A DNA stretch of 64,000 nucleotides from Actinobacteria bacterium HGW-Actinobacteria-6 (GTDB lineage: Bacteria; Actinomycetota; Coriobacteriia; Anaerosomatales; Anaerosomataceae). Shown here one piece after another: positions 45,219 to 55,324 of this stretch (the stretch's first letter is position 1; each line of letters begins with the position of its first letter). The notes below the pieces were generated by a model. It worked only from the letters and a program-made list of their open reading frames with translations, did not search any database and was not told where the DNA came from. The position numbers were made by a program, and so were the translations under genes. The stretch spans positions 62,001 to 126,000 of the forward strand of contig PHEU01000001.1 in NCBI GenBank assembly GCA_002841295.1, in the 5' to 3' direction.

Positions 45219-46325
45219 CTACGACGGGCGTACAGACAACGACGTCTGCTTCACGAACGGTGGCCGGACGACCGTTGCCGCGACTTGCTTGCGCCGAATC
45301 GCGATCACGAGCTCCGTGCCGGGTGCGGAAAGCTCCGCAGGTACATACGCCGTCGCTATTCCGTGCTCAAGCGTCGGAGAGTACGTGCCGCTTGCCACCT
45401 TACCCACCTCGGTGCCGTCGTGCAACACGGGATAGCCGTGTCTCGGCACTCCTTCACTGACTTCAAGTCCCACGAGCTTGCGCTGCGGCCCTGCTTCGCG
45501 GATGCGCGCGATGGCCTCGGCGCCGATAAAGTCGGTCTTCGCCTTAGGGACAACCCAACCCAACCCGGCTGAGATCGGGTCCACTCCACGATCCATGTCG
45601 CTGCCGTAGAGCGGATAGCCCATCTCAAGACGCAAGGTATCGCGGGCCCCAAGTCCACACGGCGTGACCTCGGCGAACGAAAGCAGAACGCGCCAGATAG
45701 CCACGGCGCGATCGATATGGCAGAGAATCTCGACCCCATCTTCTCCCGTGTAGCCTGTGCGGGCGATGAGTACGGGTACGTCGGCAAGGACTGCCTCAGC
45801 GATGTGGAATCGAGCCGGCGGCTCGAAGTCATCACCGGCGAGGCTAGCGATGACCTCAAGTGCCCGTGGACCCTGAACCGCGATCAAACCCGTGCGATCA
45901 GACTCATCAACGGACTCAACGCTCTCAGGCAGATGCGACGTGATCCAGTCCCAGTCAGTCTGTCGATTCGCGGCGTTCGCGATCACGAGGTACTCGATAT
46001 CACCGGTGTGATAGACGATGAGGTCATCGATTATTCCACCGTCCTCATCGCACATCACCGTATAAAGCGCGCTGCCGATTTCGGCTATCTTCCCCAGATC
46101 GTTGGTGATGATCTTCTGTAGCGCCTCAAACGCATCAAAGCCGAAGAAACGGAACTCGGCCATGTGACAGACATCGAAGATTCCCACCGAGGCCCGCACA
46201 GCCTTGTGCTCCTCAATGATGCCGGCGTACTGCACTGGCATTTCCCAGCCGGCGAACGGCACGATGCGCGCGCCAAGCGCCAGATGCTCCTGATAAAGAG
46301 GCGTACTCAACAAGTCCTCGGTCAT
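45219..46325 (-). CDS. gcvT: Glycine cleavage system aminomethyltransferase (T protein)
   Basis: A 368-residue tetrahydrofolate-dependent T protein. [21 protein letters not shown] is the N-terminal signature, DLGKI and the [12 protein letters not shown] block follow, and the C-terminal barrel has PRHGYPV. The ATG at 46325 has AAGGGA upstream. Only 20 nt separate it from the upstream D,D-carboxypeptidase, leaving no room for a glycine riboswitch. The L protein gene is not in the window. Confidence 0.95.
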   Translation of the reverse strand: MTEDLLSTPLYQEHLALGARIVPFAGWEMPVQYAGIIEEHKAVRASVGIFDVCHMAEFRFFGFDAFEALQKIITNDLGKIAEIGSALYTVMCDEDGGIIDDLIVYHTGDIEYLVIANAANRQTDWDWITSHLPESVESVDESDRTGLIAVQGPRALEVIASLAGDDFEPPARFHIAEAVLADVPVLIARTGYTGEDGVEILCHIDRAVAIWRVLLSFAEVTPCGLGARDTLRLEMGYPLYGSDMDRGVDPISAGLGWVVPKAKTDFIGAEAIARIREAGPQRKLVGLEVSEGVPRHGYPVLHDGTEVGKVASGTYSPTLEHGIATAYVPAELSAPGTELVIAIRRKQVAATVVRPPFVKQTSLSVRPS

Positions 46326-46345
46326 GATAGTCCCTTCTCTTCCAG

Positions 46346-47596
46346 TCACATCACGGTGACTGGAGCGGCTTGTAGCTGCCCGCCGAATATCTTGCGCCAC
46401 AGGCGCGTTATTCCGATCTTGAACCGAGCCCAACCGTCGGGCACGGGTACGTCAGCTGCTGAGATGATAGACACCTGTGCAATGAGCCGTCCACCTTGCT
46501 GTACAGAAAGCGTTCCAAGCCGCTGACCCTTGACGACGGGCGCCTGGATCTGTGTCTCGACATCCGCACTCATCGTGATGTCTCCGAGAACGTCGTACAC
46601 GGGCACAGACGCAGACTCGGCAACGAGCGCAGCAACGCTCTGATCGAGGTAGTCCGTGACTGCAACGATAGACGCAGTCTCCTCCGCGCTCGTGACCTGC
46701 CGTACTCCGTAGTGCTCAAATCCCCAGTCGAGCAGCTTCTTCGCCTGCACGAATCGTGCATCTTCAGTCTTCGTGCCGAGAACGACCGCAAACAATTCGA
46801 CACCGCCCCGTTCGGCAGAGGCGACAAGGCAGTAGCCCGCATCGTTCGTCCACCCGGTCTTGACACCGGTGGCGCCTTCGTACTTGCCGATGAGTAGGTT
46901 GCTTGCATCGTAGCGCCTCGTGCCACTAGCTACGGGAACGCTCACGGTGCGCATGCCTACGATCTGCCTGAAATCAGGGTTGTTCATTGCATATTGAGCC
47001 ATCGTCGCCAGATCAGCGGCAGACGTATGATGGCCGAACTCGTCAAGACCGTGAGGATTCGCGAACTGGCTGTTCTTGAGGCTCAGGCTCGCGGCCTTCT
47101 CGTTCATGAGCTTCACAAAACCATCGACCGAACCGCCCACGTGTACAGCAAGCGTGGTCGCAGCATCGTTGCCGGAATGGACAAGCATGGCTTCGAGCAG
47201 CTTGCGCACTGTGAGCTGCTGCCCGGCCTTCAGTCCGACGCCCGACTCCCCCACTCTGGCGGCCACTGCAGGAACAGCAACGACCTCCGAGAGGTCGGAG
47301 ACGCTATCGAGAACAACGATGGCCGTCATAATCTTCGTTGTACTCGCCATCGCGCGCTCGGCGTCGCCATCCCGCGCCCACAGAACCTGCCCATCGAAGG
47401 TCTCAAGCACACCCGCGGGCATGATGACATCCGGAGCAACGGCCTGAAGCTCACGGGAACTGGCGACGTTGTTCTCGCCAAGAAGATCAGTACCACGAAC
47501 CTCGGCAGAGGCATTGAGTGGAACGAGCAGCACGACCACGATCAACGCAGCTACGCCGGAAAGGCGGCGACGAACGGACACGCTGCGAACGTGCAT
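46346..47596 (-). CDS. D-alanyl-D-alanine carboxypeptidase (class C low-mass PBP, DacF-like)
   Basis: A 416-residue exported serine peptidase that trims the terminal D-Ala of peptidoglycan stems. A signal peptide (cleaved near NASA) is followed by the SxxK motif in ASTTKIMTA, the SGN motif in VHSGNDAA and KTG in VKTGWTND. A C-terminal beta domain (~300-390) ends in an amphipathic, basic tail suggestive of membrane anchoring. The ATG at 47596 has GGAGAA upstream. Confidence 0.93.
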   Translation of the reverse strand: MHVRSVSVRRRLSGVAALIVVVLLVPLNASAEVRGTDLLGENNVASSRELQAVAPDVIMPAGVLETFDGQVLWARDGDAERAMASTTKIMTAIVVLDSVSDLSEVVAVPAVAARVGESGVGLKAGQQLTVRKLLEAMLVHSGNDAATTLAVHVGGSVDGFVKLMNEKAASLSLKNSQFANPHGLDEFGHHTSAADLATMAQYAMNNPDFRQIVGMRTVSVPVASGTRRYDASNLLIGKYEGATGVKTGWTNDAGYCLVASAERGGVELFAVVLGTKTEDARFVQAKKLLDWGFEHYGVRQVTSAEETASIVAVTDYLDQSVAALVAESASVPVYDVLGDITMSADVETQIQAPVVKGQRLGTLSVQQGGRLIAQVSIISAADVPVPDGWARFKIGITRLWRKIFGGQLQAAPVTVM

Positions 47597-47632
47597 CGGC
47601 TTCTCCGTGAGTGAGTGGCTTGACAGTGACAC

Positions 47633-47638
47633 ATTGTA
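47633..47638 (-). promoter_or_regulatory. Candidate -10 of the dac-gcv operon
   Basis: On the minus strand TACAAT lies about 40 nt before the carboxypeptidase start. No clean -35 at 17 bp was seen. If correct, the gcv genes are read through from this promoter. Confidence 0.35.
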
Positions 47639-47696
47639 TCGGTTTCGTGGGTCGACTGCCTAAGCGCTCAGCGACAGCGCGTTGCCTGCCGATGAA

Positions 47697-47725
47697 CTGA
47701 CGGTATAGCCCGTTTCATCTATACT
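47697..47725 (+). promoter_or_regulatory. Promoter of the pseudopilin gene
   Basis: CTGACG (47697-47702) and TATACT (47720-47725) are separated by exactly 17 bp, a good housekeeping-sigma promoter reading rightward. The start codon follows about 43 nt later. Confidence 0.65.
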
Positions 47726-47767
47726 CACACAGACACAATGGCAGCCTCGTTCTGCCGGGGGGACACA

Positions 47768-48124
47768 GTGAAGAAGTTCCACACCGCACCGCAAACACAT
47801 GACGATGGGTTCACGCTCGCTGAACTCATGGTCGTCATTTTTATCATCGGGATTCTTGCACTCACAGCGATCGCCTCATACAGATCGATCACGGCGCGCG
47901 CAGCCGAGGCTGCCTGTCTGTCCAACCAGCGCACCCTCTACAGTGCCTTGAACGTCTACAGCGCGGAAAAGGGCGAATTCCCCGGCACGACTTCTCTGGA
48001 TTTCCTTGAGGGGTATGCCAACACGTGGGATTTCATCAGCGTGTGCCCGCTCGACAAGTCACCGCTCACGTTCGACCCGATCGCTGGAACGATCACTTGT
48101 CCCAACCACCCGTTCATCAACTAG
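47768..48124 (+). CDS. Type IV pilin-like (pseudopilin) protein
   Basis: A 118-residue protein with a class III leader: a short hydrophilic N-terminus (~14 residues), the prepilin peptidase site before FTLAELMVVIFIIGIL, with the conserved Glu at +5, and a single hydrophobic helix. The C-terminal domain carries two cysteines (SVCPLDK and ITCPNHP) that may form a disulfide loop. It could be a minor pilin or a secretion/competence pseudopilin. No prepilin peptidase, ATPase or other pilin gene is nearby. The GTG at 47768 is preferred because GGGGGG precedes it. Confidence 0.85.
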   Translation: MKKFHTAPQTHDDGFTLAELMVVIFIIGILALTAIASYRSITARAAEAACLSNQRTLYSALNVYSAEKGEFPGTTSLDFLEGYANTWDFISVCPLDKSPLTFDPIAGTITCPNHPFIN

Positions 48125-48167
48125 ACTCGGCCGCGCTCGCAATGCTCAGTCCAAGGAGGATCTGACG

Positions 48168-49013
48168 TTGAAGTACTCGCGATTCGAACTACTCATGACC
48201 ACACTGGGTGCACTTGTTGTGGTCGGGAGCGTGGCTCTCGGATCAAGCGCTACGACAGTCGCATGGCAGGAAGTCGTCGCACAGCTGATGATCATCGTCG
48301 TGCTTGCTTGCGCCGTGCATTGGGGTCGCGACGGGGGTTCGATTGCGGCATTCGCAGCTATCCTGGGTTACGTGATCATGCGCATACCGCTGCTGAGCCA
48401 GCTTGGACCGAATCGTACACTGCTTGTTATGATCACGACCCGCGCGGTCGTATACGCACTGGTCGGTATCATAGGTGGCGAGTTCTTCGGCAGGATCAAG
48501 TATCTGTTCGCGCGTCTCGACGGGAACTTGATGCTCGACGAATACACGCTCGTCTACAATCGGGCGTACTGTGCCCAGACGCTCAAGAGCGGCCTCGGCC
48601 AGTACCAGCGGTATGAAACACCGTTCGCAATCGCGATTCTCAGCCTCGCACCAGGGCTCCTTGCGGACCTCCGGCCCTCGCGCCAGCGAACGCTCCTTCG
48701 CAGCGTGGCGTCCCATATCCGCAACGATGTTCGCCTTGTTGATGACGTCGGCTATCTCGGTGATGGACGATTCTTGGTCATGCTGCCACACACGCCCAAG
48801 CCCGGTGCCGAGATTGCAGGCGACCGCATCCGCGCAGTGGTGAGGGATCTTGTTGGTGCCAAGGATGAATCGGTCAGCGTGACGCCGCTCGGCTGCCCGG
48901 GCGACTCGGCAGCGATTTGTGACCTAGCACGCTCGCTCGACCCTGATCCGGAGTCACGCGTCGAGGACGTATGTGGTTCGGATACCGAGCCGACGACTCA
49001 GTCAGCCGAGTAG
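48168..49013 (+). CDS. Membrane protein with degenerate GGDEF domain that keeps an I-site
   Basis: A 281-residue protein. Hydrophobic helices fill residues ~8-105, and a GGDEF-fold domain follows (~120-245), starting LDEYTLVYNRAYC, which corresponds to the D-x-LTGL-x-NRR start of diguanylate cyclases. The catalytic GGDEF is GDGRF (198-202), so cyclase activity is unlikely. An R189-x2-D192 motif lies exactly five residues before it, the position of the c-di-GMP-binding I-site. It may therefore be a c-di-GMP receptor. AAGGAGG precedes the TTG start by 8 nt. The 3' end overlaps the convergent ACT gene by 16 nt. Confidence 0.78.
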   Translation: MKYSRFELLMTTLGALVVVGSVALGSSATTVAWQEVVAQLMIIVVLACAVHWGRDGGSIAAFAAILGYVIMRIPLLSQLGPNRTLLVMITTRAVVYALVGIIGGEFFGRIKYLFARLDGNLMLDEYTLVYNRAYCAQTLKSGLGQYQRYETPFAIAILSLAPGLLADLRPSRQRTLLRSVASHIRNDVRLVDDVGYLGDGRFLVMLPHTPKPGAEIAGDRIRAVVRDLVGAKDESVSVTPLGCPGDSAAICDLARSLDPDPESRVEDVCGSDTEPTTQSAE

Positions 49014-49429
49014 AGCGCACCCGGCTCCACGACAACCAGGCCTGCAGCTGAGAGCGCAGCCTCGGCAGCCAGAGGGTCATCTACACGGAAGATGTCGACC
49101 GCTGCTTCCCCTGTCGGCTCAACGAAGCAGTAGGCATACTCCACATTCATGCCCGCTGCGTCCAGTGTCTCAAGAACGTCAGCGAGACCGCCCGGGCGAT
49201 CCGGCACCTCAACCGCGATCACATCCGTGATCGTCGCGCCGAAACCGGCAGCATCGAGTACTCCAAGGGCTCTGTGTGGCACATCGCAGATTACCCTGAC
49301 CACTCCAAACTCGGCCGTGTCAGCGACCATCAAGGCACGCATGTTGACGTTCGCATTGCCCAGAGCACGCGTCAGCTCGGCCAGGCGCCCGCTTTTGTTC
49401 TCAAGGAAGACAGATATCTGCTGAATCAT
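48998..49429 (-). CDS. Tandem ACT-domain protein (copy 2)
   Basis: A 143-residue paralogue of the ACT protein at 32574-32999. Shared features include VFLENKSGRLAELT at the N-terminus, VADTAEFGVVRVI and the second-domain VPDRPGGLADVLE. It lies 3 nt downstream of the second paaK gene, so the pair is probably cotranscribed. Likely an amino-acid or aryl-acid sensor for that pathway. Confidence 0.88.
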   Translation of the reverse strand: MIQQISVFLENKSGRLAELTRALGNANVNMRALMVADTAEFGVVRVICDVPHRALGVLDAAGFGATITDVIAVEVPDRPGGLADVLETLDAAGMNVEYAYCFVEPTGEAAVDIFRVDDPLAAEAALSAAGLVVVEPGALYSAD

Positions 49430-49432
49430 GAA

Positions 49433-50737
49433 TCAGACACTCCCCTCGGCACGAAGGTCCAAGACGCGCTTGGCCTTGCCCTCGCTGCGCTGGATCGACT
49501 TCGGCTCCACGAGCTTGACCTCGATTGAGATGGCGAGCGCAGATGCTATCTCGGCACCGACACGACGCCGCAGCTTCTCAAGCTCCCTGATCTCGTCGAA
49601 GGCAAAGTCCGCTCCAACCTCAACGTGGACCGCCACGTGGTCGAGCGTTCCACGTTTGGTGAGAACGACCTGGTAATGCGGTGCGACCCCGGGGATGCCT
49701 GTCAGGACTTGCTCGATCTGACTTGGGAACACGTTGACCCCGCGGATGATAAGCATGTCGTCCGTCCGACCGCTGACACGCTGCATGCGTCGGAAGGTGC
49801 GACCACAGGAGCAGGGACCGGGGATGATCCGGGAGATGTCTCGAGTGCGGTACCGGATAACAGGGATACCCTCTTTGGTGATAGTCGTGAACACGACCTC
49901 ACCCATCTCGCCATCAGGCAAGGGCTGCAGGGTCTCCGGATCGATGATCTCGATGATGAAGTGGTCTTCGTTGACGTGCAGTCCATTCTTGCACTCACAC
50001 TCTGCCGCAACGCCAGGCCCAAGGACCTCGGACAGCCCATAGATATCGATGGCCAGGATGCCCAGAGCTTCCTCAAGCTGCTTGCGCATATTCTCACTCC
50101 ACGGCTCAGCACCAAAGACGCCGGCTTTGAGCGGCAAGTCGCGCAGGTCGATGCCCATTTCGAGCGCAGTTTCCGCGAGCAGAAGTGCGTATGACGGCGT
50201 CGCGGCAAGTACTGTGACTCCGAAGTCCTTCATGACCTGAACCTGGCGCTTGGTGTTGCCGCCTGAGATCGGAATGGTGGCTGCACCGAGCCGCTCGGAG
50301 CCGTAATGCACGCCGAGACCACCCGTGAAGAGGCCATATCCGTAGCTGATCTGCACGATATCGTCAGCGGTCGCGCCTGCCGAAGCGAGCGTGCGGGCCA
50401 TCAAGTCACCCCAACGGGAGATATCTCCCTTGGTGTAGCCCACAACAGTGACCTGCCCGGTTGTGCCTGATGATGAGTGCACGCGCACGATCTCACGCAT
50501 TGGCGCTGCAAACATCCCGTATGGGTACGCAGCCCGCAAATCGTCCTTCACCGTGAACGGCACGTTGGCAAGATCCGCCAGCGAGCGAATCGCGTCGGGA
50601 TGCACGCCCACCTCATCGAACTTCGAACGGTACGTTGGTACGCGGTCGTATACGCGCGACAACGTCTTCATGAGACGCTCGAGCTGGAGCACCTCAATGT
50701 CAGTACGAGGCATTCCCTCGAAATCAGGCTGGAACAC
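49433..50737 (-). CDS. paaK: Phenylacetate--CoA ligase family protein (copy 2)
   Basis: A 434-residue adenylate-forming ligase, same length as the copy at 26655-27959 and clearly homologous along its whole length: [25 protein letters not shown] and [13 protein letters not shown]. It pairs with a tandem ACT gene but not with ior or transporter genes. It may act on a different arylacetate or organic acid. The GTG start has GGGGGAA upstream. Confidence 0.9.
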   Translation of the reverse strand: MFQPDFEGMPRTDIEVLQLERLMKTLSRVYDRVPTYRSKFDEVGVHPDAIRSLADLANVPFTVKDDLRAAYPYGMFAAPMREIVRVHSSSGTTGQVTVVGYTKGDISRWGDLMARTLASAGATADDIVQISYGYGLFTGGLGVHYGSERLGAATIPISGGNTKRQVQVMKDFGVTVLAATPSYALLLAETALEMGIDLRDLPLKAGVFGAEPWSENMRKQLEEALGILAIDIYGLSEVLGPGVAAECECKNGLHVNEDHFIIEIIDPETLQPLPDGEMGEVVFTTITKEGIPVIRYRTRDISRIIPGPCSCGRTFRRMQRVSGRTDDMLIIRGVNVFPSQIEQVLTGIPGVAPHYQVVLTKRGTLDHVAVHVEVGADFAFDEIRELEKLRRRVGAEIASALAISIEVKLVEPKSIQRSEGKAKRVLDLRAEGSV

Positions 50738-50772
50738 GCCTTCCCCCTTCGGCTGTATCTCCAGTCAAACGC

Positions 50773-52680
50773 CTAAGGCGAAGACGTGGACGGTGTTGAT
50801 GGCTTCGTTTCCTTCGTACCAATACGAACGACTTCCTCGGATGCTTTATACACGGACTTGAAGGTGTCTTCACGAACGACCTTGCCGTTCAAGGTGACCT
50901 TGCGCGTCACCACGACAGTGCGGCCGCTCACGCCCTTCTCATCGACTACCTTCGTGCCCTTGGGGAGGGTGGCATCTTTGATCTCACGGACTTTGTACGC
51001 AACGGTGTTCGTGAATGGCCCGGTATTGTACGTCACCTTATAGCCGGTTTCTGTCCCGTACAAAGAGACCGTCACAGTTGAGCTGGTATAGGCGGTTGCG
51101 ACGAGAATCCAGTTCTCAGTGTCATTGCGGAACTTGAAGTCTGGACCACCCCATGAGACGGTCGCATCGCGGCCCTTCGGGTAATGGCTGATGTAGAGCG
51201 AGTGGTTGTGTCGCTCAACAACTGGAAGCCCGGAGAAGAATACGGCGTTAAACACCGTTGTGCCCATCTGACATATACCGCCGCCGAGCTGCGGAACGAG
51301 CACGCCGTTGACGATAGCGTTGGCCTCCTGATAGCCCTTCTCAGCGGTTCTCTGGCCAATCGCCCCGTTGAATGAGAACACCTCACCAGGCGCAACGAGC
51401 GTCCCGTCAAGCGCATCTGCAAGAACATGGATGTTGTTCACTCGCGGTGCATTGCCTGCCGAGTACGAAGTGGTGTATGTGGACAGGCGCGTAGAGATGC
51501 CCATGGCCTTCGCGTCGTCAGTCGTAATAGCGGCCTCGACGCGCTGCATGGGCAGCTCAGCCGTGCGCTCTCCTGTTCCGGCGAGAGCGACCATAAGGCG
51601 ATCAGCAAGATCCTCGGCATCAAGTCCAAGACCGTCTTGGGCCGGCACGATGGTGACTTTGCCGGACGCAACCTTAAACGACGCATCCTTGGCTACCTTG
51701 CCAACCTCTTTGACGAGAGGAACAACAGTCGCTGATACCTCCGCGCTGTCGAGATAGCATTCAAGCGTGCCAGAAGACGCCTCGGCGCTGGCAGTCGCTC
51801 CGGCCGAGCGGAATGCGAGCCAGCCGCCTATGGTCTTGGCTGACACTTCCCACGTCTTCTTGTCATACACAAGCTTGAGCGGCCCGCTCACCATCCTGAG
51901 CGCATCGTCGTAAGCAGCACGAGCACCCTCCTCGCGTATGGATGCTGCCTGAGGCACGAGCGTGAGCTCGATGTCACGATTCTCCAACACGAACGCTTTA
52001 AGAATGAGCTCGCGGGCAACGCTGTGGTCTACACCCTCGCCACCCTTGTCAGCGATGAGTCGAACGTCGGTCCCGGAGACTTCCACAGACGCATCGACTG
52101 CCGGTACGCTTACGTCGGCATCGATATCGCCGAGCACAGTGCTGACGAGTACTTCATCGGCAGTAACGACTGCCGCGATGTTCTCTCGGCCAAGCCAGGC
52201 TGTGATTCGAGCACCGACCACGCCGCCGAAGCCGCCGGTCCGACCGATTCCATATGCGGTTTCAGCCAGCGCGGACGCGTCAATGGAAGCGCCCACCTGA
52301 GCTGCGGTGATATCCCATGACGAGGCTTCGATAGTGACCTTCACGGGGCGGTCAAGCAGCGGCTTCGTGCCAGAATCTATGGCTGCGGCCGCCTCAGCAC
52401 GAGTCATTCCGCCAACGGCAATACCGGCAACCTTCACGCCGGGGTGCACTCTGCCTGCCGAGAAGGCAGCATCCGCGCCGACGCTAATAAGCAGCAGCCC
52501 GGCGACGGCGACACCAATGATGACCGTCCATCGTACGGGCGTAGAAAGACCGCCGAGCCAGCCGGCGATGCCACTCTTGGGCTTGCTGTGCGAACGCGTA
52601 CGAACTGTAGGCTCAGTCTCGGTCACGCTATCGGCTGAATCCTCGGAAACGGCCTGCATGATCTCGGTATCTTCAGTCAT
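50773..52680 (-). CDS. VanW-family cell-wall protein with PG-binding-like and G5-like domains
   Basis: A 635-residue membrane-anchored surface protein. An acidic cytoplasmic N-terminus is followed by a transmembrane helix (~38-60), two repeated segments of the putative peptidoglycan-binding-4 type (~70-320, each with GMTRAEAAAAI-like or YDKKTWEVSAKTIGGWL-like blocks), a VanW domain (~400-530, with NRTLA-type region replaced by GQRTAEKGYQEANAIVNG and HYPKGRDATVSWGGPDF) and a G5-like C-terminus. VanW proteins accompany glycopeptide-resistance loci but are widespread; the function is unknown. The ATG at 52680 has AGAGG 6 nt upstream. Confidence 0.85.
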   Translation of the reverse strand: MTEDTEIMQAVSEDSADSVTETEPTVRTRSHSKPKSGIAGWLGGLSTPVRWTVIIGVAVAGLLLISVGADAAFSAGRVHPGVKVAGIAVGGMTRAEAAAAIDSGTKPLLDRPVKVTIEASSWDITAAQVGASIDASALAETAYGIGRTGGFGGVVGARITAWLGRENIAAVVTADEVLVSTVLGDIDADVSVPAVDASVEVSGTDVRLIADKGGEGVDHSVARELILKAFVLENRDIELTLVPQAASIREEGARAAYDDALRMVSGPLKLVYDKKTWEVSAKTIGGWLAFRSAGATASAEASSGTLECYLDSAEVSATVVPLVKEVGKVAKDASFKVASGKVTIVPAQDGLGLDAEDLADRLMVALAGTGERTAELPMQRVEAAITTDDAKAMGISTRLSTYTTSYSAGNAPRVNNIHVLADALDGTLVAPGEVFSFNGAIGQRTAEKGYQEANAIVNGVLVPQLGGGICQMGTTVFNAVFFSGLPVVERHNHSLYISHYPKGRDATVSWGGPDFKFRNDTENWILVATAYTSSTVTVSLYGTETGYKVTYNTGPFTNTVAYKVREIKDATLPKGTKVVDEKGVSGRTVVVTRKVTLNGKVVREDTFKSVYKASEEVVRIGTKETKPSTPSTSSP

Positions 52681-52719
52681 GCCCATCCTCTGCTAAACAG
52701 GTACAAGAAACGTCGTGAA

Positions 52720-52725
52720 AGTATA
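52720..52725 (-). promoter_or_regulatory. Candidate -10 of the vanW gene
   Basis: TATACT on the minus strand about 40 nt before the vanW start. The -35 region is not clear. It suggests that vanW has its own promoter separate from the upstream guanylyltransferase gene. Confidence 0.4.
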
Positions 52726-52791
52726 CAAGACGTGCCAGTGAAATAGTGCGGACGACACGGGAGCGTTACAAGCAAGGAGCAGGCCGAACGG

Positions 52792-55293
52792 TCATTCCTC
52801 TTCGATAGCGTGCTCGACGAATGAGACGTAGCGGGCGGCAATCGCATCCGCCGACTCGGCAGAATCGCCTTCGGTGAACACCTCGACGAGCGCATCCGTC
52901 GCATGTGGCAAGACCAGCGCCCAACCGTTGTCTTCGACGACCCGAACACCCTCGGTCATCTCAACCTCACGATGCTGCCCGAATTCAGCCATCTGACGCA
53001 TGACAGCACCTTTGCGATCGAACGGGCAGAAGACCTGGCGGCGCCTCAGGTAGAACGACGGCAGAGCGTCGACCACTTCGTCAAGTGACATCCCCACCTG
53101 ATCAAGCATGCGCAGTGTCATCCCAAGGCTCATCACCGCATCGTATGAAGCAAGGAACGCGGGAAACACGAAGCCACCTGTCTGCGAGCCGGCGAAACCG
53201 ACCTCGGGACGCAATGCGGCCGCAGACAACGAGCGCCGCGACGTTCCAACCCGCGCGACACAGTGACCTGTCGCCTGCGCGATACCTTCGATGACCCGCG
53301 ACGCCGTGAGTGGTACAGCTGCGCAGCGATCGCTGCTGTCAGTTCGGCACCACAGATACAGCATTGCATGAAGGGCAGTGTCCGCATCAAGAACTCGACC
53401 GTCAGCGGTCACGAGCGTGATCCGCTCGGCGGTGGCATCCATGGAAACGCCAAGTCCGGCCCGGAACATATCCATCGAGCGGGACAACTGACCGAGAATC
53501 TCGTCACGCGCGGCGGCGAGAGCTGAGCGCTCAGAATCAACAAACGGGCGCAGTGCAACAAGCTCCACGTCCCACGTGCCAGCAACCTGTGGCAGCACGA
53601 ATGACGCAGGGCTGAGTCCCATGTCGACCACGATCGTTCGCCGCTGGAAGACCGGCGACGCCCCGTTGAGCGCGTCCATCAGACCCGATGTGTAGTACTC
53701 AAGCGCACGCGGCGGATAGAGAATCTCGCCGATCTCGTCGAAAAAGGCCCGTCGGAACTCCTGCCTGAAATACAAACGCTCGACCTTCTTCTCGACCCAA
53801 GGTGCCAGGTCGATACCGGCCTTGTCGTAGAAGTGAATCTCAAGTGTCTGCGGATCCTTTGACGACGCGCACACGTGAACGCCACCTTCGCACCGGGTGT
53901 CCCGCGCGGTGAACCTCGTAATGGCCGGAGACGACACGCGAAGATCCCGGACGTGATTGCCGGTGGAGTTGAGCCCCGCGACGACCGCGCGCTTGACCAT
54001 GCGGGCGCCCCGGCTCGAATCCCGGCTTACGACCACGTGCGCTTTGCTCGGCAGGATGCTTCCGAACGCCTGCGCAACCTTGAGCGCAAGATCGGGAGTG
54101 ATGTCGATGTTGATGAGCCCCGAGATTCCGTCGGTCCCGAAGAGCGAACGAAATCCGGTGCTCTCCCAGATGAGCGACGACGTAACGACCGCGCCGGATT
54201 CAATGCGCTTGTACGGATAGACCTGGACGTCGTTGCCAACAATGGCCCCGTGCCCCACGACTGTGGCATCGCCGATTGCCGCCCCCGGCTCCACCCTCGC
54301 CCTGGCACGAATATCAACACCCCGGCAGACGACGGCACCTCGCACTTCAGAGCCTGCACCGACGAACGAGTCGGACCATACGATCGAGTGTTCAAGGACT
54401 GTGTCGTAGCCGACCAGACAGTTGTCGCCGATGACGGTGTAGTCATCGACATGTGCACCCGCGCGAACGCGCGTGTTTGCGCCGATGACGACCTTGCTAC
54501 CGATCACCGCGCCCGGATCAATGTCGGCACCCTTACCAACCCACACATCATTTCGTGCCTTGGCACCGGGAATGTAGATCATCGCCTTGCCATCGAGAAT
54601 GTCGTGATGCGCCTCAACATAAGAGTCCAGGCTGCCGACATCGCACCAGTATCCCTCGGCAACGAAGCCGTACAAGTCATAACCTGCGCTCATGAGCGCA
54701 GGGAACAACTCCGAGGAGAAGTCGTACGGCTCACCGTCGGGAATGAAGTCGAAGATGACCGGGTCAAGCACGTAGATTCCCGTGTTGATGGTGTCCGAGA
54801 ACACTTGACCCCACGTTGGCTTCTCAAGGAATCGCTGGATCTTCCCGGAGTCGTCGGTGATCACGACGCCGAAGTCGAGTGGGTCAGGCACACGCTTGAG
54901 CGCAATCGTGACCGGTCCGTCATGCGTGGCGTGGAACGCAATGATCTCGGTCAGGTCGATGTCTGTAAGCGCATCGCCCGAGATGACGATGAATGGTTCA
55001 TCTTTGAGGGCGTCCTCGGCATTCTTGACGGAGCCCGCCGTGCCGAGCGGAGACTCTTCGACCGCGTAGGTGATGTTGGTGCCCCACTCCTCGCCGTCAC
55101 CGAAGTAGTCCTCGATGACTTGCGGCATGAAAGCGAGCGTGGCCACGACGTCAGATATCCCGTGATGCTTGACCAGGCCGAGAATGTGCTCCATGACCGG
55201 CTGGTTGACGATGGGCACCATCGGCTTCGGACGCGTGCTTGTGAGGGGGCGCAAACGCGTACCCTCCCCTCCTGCCATGATGACCGCTTTCAC
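52792..55293 (-). CDS. Mannose-1-phosphate guanylyltransferase / phosphomannomutase-like fusion
   Basis: An 833-residue protein. Residues ~1-235 are a nucleotidyltransferase ([20 protein letters not shown]), ~250-370 a left-handed beta-helix of hexapeptide repeats, and ~375-833 a phosphohexomutase-like region. In the last part the usual TASHNP is CASSKDP, and the DGDGDR metal loop appears as TADGRVLD, so mutase activity is doubtful. The enzyme probably supplies a nucleotide sugar, for example GDP-mannose, for envelope glycans. The GTG at 55293 has AGGAGGG 7 nt upstream and starts directly at VKAVIMAGG. Confidence 0.87.
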   Translation of the reverse strand: MKAVIMAGGEGTRLRPLTSTRPKPMVPIVNQPVMEHILGLVKHHGISDVVATLAFMPQVIEDYFGDGEEWGTNITYAVEESPLGTAGSVKNAEDALKDEPFIVISGDALTDIDLTEIIAFHATHDGPVTIALKRVPDPLDFGVVITDDSGKIQRFLEKPTWGQVFSDTINTGIYVLDPVIFDFIPDGEPYDFSSELFPALMSAGYDLYGFVAEGYWCDVGSLDSYVEAHHDILDGKAMIYIPGAKARNDVWVGKGADIDPGAVIGSKVVIGANTRVRAGAHVDDYTVIGDNCLVGYDTVLEHSIVWSDSFVGAGSEVRGAVVCRGVDIRARARVEPGAAIGDATVVGHGAIVGNDVQVYPYKRIESGAVVTSSLIWESTGFRSLFGTDGISGLINIDITPDLALKVAQAFGSILPSKAHVVVSRDSSRGARMVKRAVVAGLNSTGNHVRDLRVSSPAITRFTARDTRCEGGVHVCASSKDPQTLEIHFYDKAGIDLAPWVEKKVERLYFRQEFRRAFFDEIGEILYPPRALEYYTSGLMDALNGASPVFQRRTIVVDMGLSPASFVLPQVAGTWDVELVALRPFVDSERSALAAARDEILGQLSRSMDMFRAGLGVSMDATAERITLVTADGRVLDADTALHAMLYLWCRTDSSDRCAAVPLTASRVIEGIAQATGHCVARVGTSRRSLSAAALRPEVGFAGSQTGGFVFPAFLASYDAVMSLGMTLRMLDQVGMSLDEVVDALPSFYLRRRQVFCPFDRKGAVMRQMAEFGQHREVEMTEGVRVVEDNGWALVLPHATDALVEVFTEGDSAESADAIAARYVSFVEHAIEEE

Positions 55294-55324
55294 AGGCAGT
55301 ACCCTCCTGTCCTGGCGCGAACGC

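Noticed and set aside
46326-46345. Glycine riboswitch upstream of gcvT
   Set aside because: Only 20 nt separate gcvT from the upstream gene, far too short for the aptamer.
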